64,000 nt of DNA, taken from positions 62,001 through 126,000 of the forward strand of contig NZ_JBGQOJ010000004.1 in assembly GCF_052119585.1 (NCBI RefSeq), given 5' to 3'. The translations under genes were made by a program, and so were the position numbers. The notes under the pieces are model-generated. The model saw nothing but the letters and a program-made list of their open reading frames with translations, was not told where the DNA came from and searched no databases. Shown here in pieces: positions 58,197-64,000 of the stretch. This DNA comes from JBGQOJ01 sp052119585. GTDB lineage: Bacteria > Pseudomonadota > Alphaproteobacteria > Rhodobacterales > Rhodobacteraceae. How positions within the stretch are numbered: the stretch's first letter is position 1; the number at the start of each line of letters is the position of its first letter.

Positions 58197-60107
58197 TTAC
58201 TTTATCGCTCCGGCGGCTTTCAGTGCCTCGGCTTTTTCAGGGTTATACCACCAGAAATCAAGATTACCCAAGGCATAAGGCGGCAATGGGTCGGGATGGT
58301 CGAACACATCCAGATAGGCCACGGTGTGCGTGTTCTTGAACCATTGCGGCACCCAGAATTTCTCTGCCCGCAGCACGCGGTCAAGCGCCCTGACGGATGT
58401 TGTCAGCTCCTCTTGGGTTTTTGCCGCCAGAACGATCTCGATCAGCTTGTCCACTGCGGGACTTTTCAGGCCCATCAGATTGAATTCCGACGTGTCGGCG
58501 GTGGCGGATCCGAAATACTGTTTCAGCCCGGACCCCGGAACATAGCCCATCGGGAACTGGTTGGTCATGATGTCGAAATCATAGCGGCGCTCGCGGTTCA
58601 CGGCCTGTGCGTTGTCGACCATGTTGTGCACCGCATCGACACCCAGCCGCCGAAGGTTTTCGACAAAGGGGTTGATCACGCGGTTGAACGTCTGGCTGTC
58701 GTTGAGGAAATCCAGCTTCAGCGTCTCGCCCGCCGCATTCCGGCGCAGGCCGTCGTTGCCGACGATCCAACCCGCCTCGTCCAGCAGCGCCGAAGCCTGC
58801 CGCAGCAGGGCGCGATCCAACTGCCGCGTTGACGACACAGGTGCCGCAGCGGCAGGCTGGTCCAGAACGCCCGGCGGCAGAATGTCGGCCATCGGTTGCA
58901 GAATGGCCAGCTCCTCTGGCGATGGCATACCTTCGGCCGCAAGATAGCTGTTTTCCCAGAACGAATTGATCCGCGCATAGATGCCGTAGAACAGCGTTTC
59001 GTTCGACCATTCGAAATTGAACATCATCCCGATCGCTTCGCGCACGCGACGGTCCTGAAAATGCGGTCGGCGCAGGTTGAAGATAAACGATTGCCCCGTC
59101 GCCAGCGACCCGTCATTCAATTCGGTCTTTTTGATCCAGCCGTTTTGCACTGCGGGAAAATCATAGCCGGTGGCCCAGTCTTTCGAGGATGCTTCGTTGC
59201 GGAAGGTGTAGGCGCCGCCTTTGAACCCCTCGAAGGCGGCGGAATAGTCGGCGTAATATTCAACCCGGATCGTATCGAAGTTGCTGCGGCCCTGCATCAT
59301 CGGAACATCCTTGCCCCAATAGTTCGGGTTGCGGCGATAAACGAGGGTTTTTCCGACATCCAGACGATCGAGCACATAGGGACCAGAGCCGAGCATCGGT
59401 TCCAGCGTGGTGCCTTCGAAATCGAAATTCCGGGCAATGAAATCCGCCTTTGAAAAGATCGGAAGACCGCCAACGGTTTCCGGCAGATCGCGCGTCGGGA
59501 TGCCGGTTTTAAAGGTAAATTTGATGCGGTGGGGGTCCAGAACCTCGGCCTTGTCCACCTGTTGCGACAGGACCGCGCGGAAACTGGACAGACCCTTGGA
59601 CAAGAATGTCTCGTAAGAAAACAACGCGTCGTCGGCGGTCAGCGGGCTACCATCGGAAAACGCGGCCTCGGGGCGGATGTTGAAGATCACCCAGGACCGG
59701 TCTTCGGGGTATTCCATTGATTCGCAGATCAGGCAGTAATTTGCGCCGATCTCGTCTGCGGGGGCTTCCAGCATCGTTTCGAAAAAGACGCTGGATAATG
59801 CGCCGCTGCGCCCCTTGATCGAATAGGGGTGCATCGAGTCAAACCCGCCGAACGCCCAGATCGAAATCTCGCCGCCCTTGGGGGCGTCGGGGTTCACATA
59901 GTCGAGGTGTTTAAAGTCCGCCGGATATTTCAATGCGCCGAACGTAGAGATCCCATGTGCCTTGATAACCGTCTCCTGCGCCGCTGCGCCCAGCGCTGTC
60001 AGAGCCAGTGCAATCAGGAAAAGCGGAACCGAAATCATCCACCGCAACCGACTTGGCCCCGACATGGTTCGGGGAATGGCAAGCGATAGGGTGCGGGGCA
60101 TCTGCAT
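58197..60107 (-). CDS. yejA: Peptide-binding protein (YejA)
   Basis: A 636-residue periplasmic binding protein of the SBP_bac_5 family. A signal sequence with a long basic lead (about 1-45, SVPLFLIALALTALGAAAQ) precedes GISTFGALKYPADFKHLDYVN, typical of YejA. The body has DYSAAFEGFKGGAYTFRNE and a C-terminal FWWYNPEK. ATG 60107 follows AAGGAG by 6 bases; the frame upstream to 60308 runs through the neighbouring terminator and is not used. It leads yejABEF. Confidence 0.92.
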   Translation of the reverse strand: MQMPRTLSLAIPRTMSGPSRLRWMISVPLFLIALALTALGAAAQETVIKAHGISTFGALKYPADFKHLDYVNPDAPKGGEISIWAFGGFDSMHPYSIKGRSGALSSVFFETMLEAPADEIGANYCLICESMEYPEDRSWVIFNIRPEAAFSDGSPLTADDALFSYETFLSKGLSSFRAVLSQQVDKAEVLDPHRIKFTFKTGIPTRDLPETVGGLPIFSKADFIARNFDFEGTTLEPMLGSGPYVLDRLDVGKTLVYRRNPNYWGKDVPMMQGRSNFDTIRVEYYADYSAAFEGFKGGAYTFRNEASSKDWATGYDFPAVQNGWIKKTELNDGSLATGQSFIFNLRRPHFQDRRVREAIGMMFNFEWSNETLFYGIYARINSFWENSYLAAEGMPSPEELAILQPMADILPPGVLDQPAAAAPVSSTRQLDRALLRQASALLDEAGWIVGNDGLRRNAAGETLKLDFLNDSQTFNRVINPFVENLRRLGVDAVHNMVDNAQAVNRERRYDFDIMTNQFPMGYVPGSGLKQYFGSATADTSEFNLMGLKSPAVDKLIEIVLAAKTQEELTTSVRALDRVLRAEKFWVPQWFKNTHTVAYLDVFDHPDPLPPYALGNLDFWWYNPEKAEALKAAGAIK

Positions 60108-60237
60108 CTTCGGCTCCTTGATATTTGTCTTCGGGCAGCCAGCACCACCCGATTTACTATGTCCAGCTAAAAGGCAGGCTGTCCATTGTTCAAGTTGAGT
60201 TTCCGTGATCGGGCCAAGACCACCCTGACCCGCAACG

Positions 60238-60266
60238 AAAAAGGCCGCCCCATTCAAGGGACGGCC
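60238..60266 (-). terminator. Rho-independent terminator of the cytochrome c gene
   Basis: On the minus strand GGCCG-T-CCC pairs with GGG-G-CGGCC around TTGAAT (eight pairs, one mismatch), followed by TTTTT. It starts 26 bases after the cytochrome stop and separates it from yejA. Confidence 0.85.
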
Positions 60267-60291
60267 CGAATTTTCATCCCGAAAGGATAGA

Positions 60292-60804
60292 TCAGTTCGT
60301 CTGGGCAAGATAGGCGATCACATTCGCCCGATCCTCGACCTTCGGCAAACCTGCAAAGCTCATCTTGGTTCCGGGTGCGTAGCTTTTAGGGTTCTCCAGA
60401 AACGCGCTCAGTTCCTCTGGCAGCCACTCACCCGACATGCCCGCGAACACAGAGGAGTAGCCAAAGCCGTCGCTGGACGCCTGCGCCCGACCAACCACAC
60501 CGTTCAGATGCGGACCAACGCCGTCGGACCCGTCCAGTTTATGACAGGCTTTGCACTTGCTGAAGACCTTCTCGCCTGCGGCCGGATCGGCAGCGGCCAG
60601 AACAACCGCGAAATCGACAACTTCGACCGGCTCTGTGCTGGCAGCCTCGTCAGTGCCTGTGTCAATCACATAGGCCTGCTCTTCGCCCCCGTGGCCGCCA
60701 CCGGTATGATAAAGGCTTTCGGCTGCGAGGTTCCCTAGAAGGAACACCAGAAAGGCGCCGCAAAAGCCGCCTACAATCTTTGTCATCGTCATTGTGTCGA
60801 ACAT
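60292..60804 (-). CDS. cycM: Membrane-anchored cytochrome c552 (CycM)
   Basis: A 170-residue class I cytochrome c. The uncleaved N-terminal anchor (about residues 8-30) leads to an acidic linker, then the heme domain with C84-KA-C87-H88 and axial Met148 in GTKMSF. VGPHLNGVVGR and VEDRANVIAYL fit Paracoccus c552/CycM, which carries electrons from the bc1 complex to oxidases. The start MFDTMT matches that family. It is divergent from pheA. Confidence 0.93.
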   Translation of the reverse strand: MFDTMTMTKIVGGFCGAFLVFLLGNLAAESLYHTGGGHGGEEQAYVIDTGTDEAASTEPVEVVDFAVVLAAADPAAGEKVFSKCKACHKLDGSDGVGPHLNGVVGRAQASSDGFGYSSVFAGMSGEWLPEELSAFLENPKSYAPGTKMSFAGLPKVEDRANVIAYLAQTN

Positions 60805-60923
60805 GTCGCGTTCCGTCTTGTTGAAGATTTGGGACTATGTATCCGCTTCCCCTCTCCTACTTCAAGGTATACTTACCGCGACCAATCGCCCATTTGGGCC
60901 CAGATTGCCGGAGAAACGCCAGA

Positions 60924-61757
60924 ATGACGGGACGGATTGCATTTCAGGGAGAGCTTGGGGCCTATTCCCATCAGGCATGCCATGACGCACGACCCGACAT
61001 GGAACCGATCCCCTGCGCGACATTCGAGGATGTCATAGAAACTGTCCGCAAGGGTGATGCCGATCTTGCGATGCTGCCGGTCGAGAACTCGACCTATGGC
61101 CGCGTCGCTGATATTCACCGCCTTTTGCCCGGCTCCGGCCTGCATGTGGTGGACGAGGCATTTGTGCGCGTGCACATCAACCTTCTGGGGGTGCGCGGGG
61201 CGCGGCTGGCCGATGTCGAAAGCGCGATGAGCCATACGGTTCTTTTGGGTCAATGCCGTGATTTTCTGCGGAAAAACAACATAAGCGTTGTCACCGGCGC
61301 AGATACCGCAGGTTCGGCCCAGTATATCGCACGGCTGGGCGACCCCAAGCAGGCCGCGCTTGCCTCGCCGCTTGCCGGAGAGATCTACGGGCTGGACGTG
61401 ATCGCCCGCCATATCGAGGACCACGACCGCAACACCACCCGCTTTTTGATCATGTCGAGAGAGCTGGACCTGAAGCGGCGCGGCAGCGGCATGATGAAAA
61501 CATCGTTCGTGTTTCGGGTCCGCAACATTCCCGCCGCGCTTTACAAAGCGATGGGCGGCTTTGCGACGAATGGCGTCAACATGACGAAACTTGAAAGCTA
61601 CATGGTGGATGGCTCGTTCACCGCAACCCAGTTTTTCGCCGATATCGAAGGCCATCCCGATGATCGCAATGTTCAGCTTGCCATGGAGGAGCTGGATTAT
61701 TTCACCACGAATATCGCCCTGTTGGGGGTCTATCCGATCGACCCCGCGCGGCGCTAA
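60924..61757 (+). CDS. pheA: Prephenate dehydratase
   Basis: A 277-residue protein. RIAFQGELGAYSHQACHDA begins the dehydratase domain, NTTRFLIMS carries the catalytic TRF motif, and a C-terminal ACT domain (about 195-275, GVNMTKLESYMVDGSF) gives feedback control by phenylalanine (the ESRP-like motif is ESYM). There is no chorismate mutase domain. GGAGAAA precedes ATG 60924. It makes phenylpyruvate. Confidence 0.94.
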   Translation: MTGRIAFQGELGAYSHQACHDARPDMEPIPCATFEDVIETVRKGDADLAMLPVENSTYGRVADIHRLLPGSGLHVVDEAFVRVHINLLGVRGARLADVESAMSHTVLLGQCRDFLRKNNISVVTGADTAGSAQYIARLGDPKQAALASPLAGEIYGLDVIARHIEDHDRNTTRFLIMSRELDLKRRGSGMMKTSFVFRVRNIPAALYKAMGGFATNGVNMTKLESYMVDGSFTATQFFADIEGHPDDRNVQLAMEELDYFTTNIALLGVYPIDPARR

Positions 61758-61769
61758 GGCATTCTGACG

Positions 61770-62240
61770 TCAATACAGCAGCGGGTTCAGTTTGCTTTCG
61801 ACGTCTGCGGCAAAGTCGCCGACGCGTTTGTTGAAACGGCGGTTCAGGTTGGATTTCGCCAGCTTCAACGACTGAACCAGCAACCGCGCCGAAAGCGTCT
61901 TTGGAAACAGCTGCAATTCGACGTTCAGGCGGGTGCGCTTTGCGGATAACGCCAACAGCTCGATGCTAAGCGTCCCGCTCAGCCCGTCGGACGTCGAGGT
62001 GCAAAAAAGCCGGTTCATCGGATCATACTGCGTCAGTTCAGTCTGCATCTTGCGCATCTTGCCGCGGAACAAAAACCCGATATCCCAGGTCATGCCGGCA
62101 CCGTTGCGGGCCACAGGGCCGGTGTATTGCACAGACACACCGCGCCTTAGCGCCGTGCGCTCAAAGGCATCGAAATCAGACACAGATGCAAAAACCTGTT
62201 CGATCGGGGCTTCGATATCTTCCTTGGTACTGAATTGCAT
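61770..62240 (-). CDS. SRPBCC (START-like) family protein
   Basis: A 156-residue protein starting MQFSTKEDIEAPIEQVFASV, which is the first strand and helix of the polyketide cyclase/SRPBCC fold, with a C-terminal long helix (SARLLVQSLKLAKSNLNRR). No catalytic residues can be named. It is a soluble ligand- or lipid-binding candidate. It is convergent with pheA and 39 bases downstream of nudC. Confidence 0.75.
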   Translation of the reverse strand: MQFSTKEDIEAPIEQVFASVSDFDAFERTALRRGVSVQYTGPVARNGAGMTWDIGFLFRGKMRKMQTELTQYDPMNRLFCTSTSDGLSGTLSIELLALSAKRTRLNVELQLFPKTLSARLLVQSLKLAKSNLNRRFNKRVGDFAADVESKLNPLLY

Positions 62241-62279
62241 GTTTTGGCCGTTCTTTTCGCGTTGTCAGGGTAATGCTAA

Positions 62280-63245
62280 TCAATCCAGTCGGTCTGCAAG
62301 CCAATTCTCCAGAATAAACCGTGCAATAGCTCCCTTACGCGAGGGCAGGATCGTGGGGTGTTGCCCTGCGAACACATCCATCATCTCCTCACGGTTGACC
62401 CAAAGCGCATCCTCGATTTCCGAGGGGTCGATGGTGATCTCGTAACCGGTCGCCTCGCCGCGGCAGCCGAACATCAGGCTGGCGGGAAACGGCCATGGCT
62501 GCGACGCCAGATAATCGACGCGGCCCACGGTCACGCCGGCCTCCTCGAACACCTCGCGCCGCACGGCGGCCTCTATCGTCTCGCCTGGTTCGATGAAACC
62601 GGCCAAAAGCGAATACATCCCGTCGGGCCAACCGGGCGACCGCCCCATAAGCACCGAATTGCCATGGGTGATCAACATGATGACCACAGGGTCGGTGCGC
62701 GGAAAATGATGGGTATGGCAGGCGGGGCAGTCACGTTGCCAACCGGCCATGACCACCTCGCTTTTGGCACCACATTTCGCACAGAACCCGTGTGTGTCGT
62801 GCCACCCGATGACAGCACGCGCGGTCGCGGCCAGTTCGGCGTCGCGGGGCGACAGACGGGTCATGATACCGCGCAGTTCGGCAAAGCAATTGTCGTTCGG
62901 CAGCGAGGGGTGATGCTGCTCGCTCGGGTCCATGAAGGCGCCAAGCGTCTCGGCGTCCTCGTTCGGCTCCCATGCGGATACGTCATAGGCAAACCGGGCG
63001 GCGCCATTGTCCAGCCCAAGGAAAACCGGCGCGTCAAAGGCGTGTTCCAGAACGGCATGTCCGATCGGCACAAGGGCAAGTTCGGCACGCGCCTCGCCTG
63101 CGACCAAAGGCTTGCCGCGCCACATCACAACCGCGCGGGTCGTCGCGTCGGCCAGCAAGGCGTCAATCTGCCCGGACTTGCCGCGCAACTGGGCCGCCCG
63201 GTCCAGACCCGACCCACCAAACGTCACTGTTTCCGCAATCTTCAT
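62280..63245 (-). CDS. nudC: NAD(+) diphosphatase / NAD-decapping Nudix enzyme
   Basis: A 321-residue protein. Zinc ligands are in GFCAKCGAK and RDCPACHTHHFPRTDP. The Nudix box reads G-FIEPG-E-TIEAAVR-REVFEEAG, followed by the NudC-specific SQPWPFPASLM. It hydrolyses NAD(H) and removes NAD caps from RNA. ATG 63245 follows AGGAGG by 6 bases. Confidence 0.94.
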   Translation of the reverse strand: MKIAETVTFGGSGLDRAAQLRGKSGQIDALLADATTRAVVMWRGKPLVAGEARAELALVPIGHAVLEHAFDAPVFLGLDNGAARFAYDVSAWEPNEDAETLGAFMDPSEQHHPSLPNDNCFAELRGIMTRLSPRDAELAATARAVIGWHDTHGFCAKCGAKSEVVMAGWQRDCPACHTHHFPRTDPVVIMLITHGNSVLMGRSPGWPDGMYSLLAGFIEPGETIEAAVRREVFEEAGVTVGRVDYLASQPWPFPASLMFGCRGEATGYEITIDPSEIEDALWVNREEMMDVFAGQHPTILPSRKGAIARFILENWLADRLD

Positions 63246-63449
63246 CCATAGCCTCCTGCCCATTCCAGATCTTTGGCACGGGTTCCGCGCAAGTGCAAAC
63301 AAGACACAGTTCTGATCTTTGACAACGCCGCGACGCAGATCAACCTATGAGTGCATTGGCAATAAACCGCCGACGTGTAAAATATTGAATGTCATACAAG
63401 CGTTATGGTCGCACCCTATTCCCGAAGCCTGATGTCAGGGAGAGAAAAG

Positions 63450-64000
63450 ATGACCGACCTTAACCGCACAATTCTGAACCGGCGCATTTTCCTGGCCGGA
63501 ACCGCAGCAGGGGCTACCGTGATTGCACTTCACCCGTTTTCGGCCAATGCTGCCGGAACCCAGGCTCATCTTCGGATCATGGAAACGACTGACTTGCACG
63601 TCCACGTTTATCCCTACGACTATTATGCCGACAAAGAGGTAGACACCCTGGGCCTTGCCCGCACCGCGTCGATTATCGCTGCGATCCGCGCAGAGGCGAC
63701 AAATTCCATGCTGATCGACAACGGCGATTTCCTGCAAGGCAACCCGATGGGCGACTACATCGCCTACGAGCGCGGGATGAAAGACGGCGACATGCATCCG
63801 GTGATCGCCGCCATGAATACACTGGGGTTCGATGCCTCTACCCTTGGCAACCACGAATTCAACTATGGCATTGATTTCCTGATGAAATCGGTCGCGGGTG
63901 CGAATTTTCCGGTCGTTTCGGCCAATGTAGTCACCCAGCAGGGCGCCGCCCCAACCGCCGACAGGACGCTGCTGAAGCCCTATGTCATCCTCCAGAAAAC
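63450..64000 (+). CDS. cpdB: 2',3'-cyclic-nucleotide 2'-phosphodiesterase/3'-nucleotidase, 5' part
   Basis: The first 183 codons, running off the right edge. A Tat signal (NRRIFLAGTAAGA, cleaved near residue 33) leads to a metallophosphatase domain: RIMETTDLHVH, LIDNGDFLQGNPMGDY and LGNHEFNYG hold the metal-binding Asp, Asn and His residues. CpdB-type enzymes degrade cyclic nucleotides in the periplasm. GGGAGAGAAAAG precedes the ATG. The C-terminal 5'-nucleotidase domain lies outside the window. Confidence 0.9.
   Translation, partial: MTDLNRTILNRRIFLAGTAAGATVIALHPFSANAAGTQAHLRIMETTDLHVHVYPYDYYADKEVDTLGLARTASIIAAIRAEATNSMLIDNGDFLQGNPMGDYIAYERGMKDGDMHPVIAAMNTLGFDASTLGNHEFNYGIDFLMKSVAGANFPVVSANVVTQQGAAPTADRTLLKPYVILQK

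Noticed and set aside
63360..63449. Pho box upstream of cpdB
   Set aside because: ATGTCAT at about 63390 resembles half of a Pho box, but no second repeat follows at the required spacing.
1..64000. CRISPR arrays, insertion sequences, prophage, attachment sites, rRNA
   Set aside because: I saw no repeated spacer structure, no transposase or integrase, no terminal repeats, no rRNA and only one tRNA without a flanking duplicate of its 3' end.

Overview
The window looks like chromosomal DNA of a marine-type alphaproteobacterium of the Rhodobacterales (Roseobacter/Rhodobacter relatives). This is inferred from gene content: a NepR-EcfG-PhyR general stress response locus, a ccoNOQP-ccoGHIS cbb3 oxidase region flanked by a universal stress gene, fnrL and hemN, a membrane-bound c552-type cytochrome beside pheA, and a FrcBCAK-type sugar importer. 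Base composition and codon use appear uniform. I see no insertion sequence, prophage, CRISPR array or rRNA. One elongator tRNA-Met is present.

Layout. (1) 1-3130: a fused hydantoinase A/B (5-oxoprolinase-like) gene, cut by the left edge. (2) 3182-8201: a fructose-type ABC importer frcBCAK with a divergent ROK regulator and an AT-rich operator. (3) 8251-10129: a stand-alone glutamate 5-kinase and a FucU/RbsD-type mutarotase. (4) 10157-16643: a general stress response island with a single-domain response regulator, an AI-2E family membrane protein, a HisKA_2 kinase, EcfG sigma factor, anti-sigma NepR, PhyR and four small membrane proteins. At least five promoter sites fit the EcfG consensus (GGAAC, 16-17 bp, CGTT or TGTT), including an antiparallel overlapping pair between nepR and phyR. 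(5) 16760-20320: a four-gene tetronate (L-threonate type) catabolic operon. (6) 20336-25679: a Rieske demethylase, its reductase and a flavin/FeS dehydrogenase for a quaternary or N-methylated amine, with a TetR regulator. (7) 25887-31628: two small genes, then an L-fucose oxidation cluster with a GntR regulator. (8) 31693-43314: tRNA-Met, a DedA-PAP2-LssY fusion, hemC, hemE, hemF, a lipoprotein, an atypical SDR, an rRNA methyltransferase-like gene, clpS, a HAD phosphatase, a D,D-carboxypeptidase and a fumarylpyruvate hydrolase-like gene. (9) 43311-54393: ccoSIHG, ccoPQON, usp, fnrL and hemN, with four FNR boxes. (10) 54390-60107: the yejABEF peptide importer. (11) 60292-64000: cytochrome c552 (cycM), pheA, a SRPBCC protein, nudC and the start of a Tat-exported cyclic nucleotide phosphodiesterase.

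How the parts work together. The heme genes (hemC, hemE, hemF, hemN) lie close to the cbb3 oxidase that consumes heme. FnrL and the FNR boxes tie oxidase synthesis, maturation and oxygen-independent heme synthesis to low oxygen. The stress island appears to feed back on itself (EcfG-type promoters in front of nepR-ecfG-kinase and phyR) and to drive small envelope proteins. The sugar and amine loci look like opportunistic carbon-scavenging modules typical of this group; two of them lack an expected partner nearby (L-fuconate dehydratase, and a tetronate transporter or regulator).

No intergenic stretch exceeds 300 bases. The longest are 9412-9700 (a perfect palindrome and nothing else recognised), 27550-27812 (a divergent regulatory region) and 47514-47760 (three hairpins and a FNR box).
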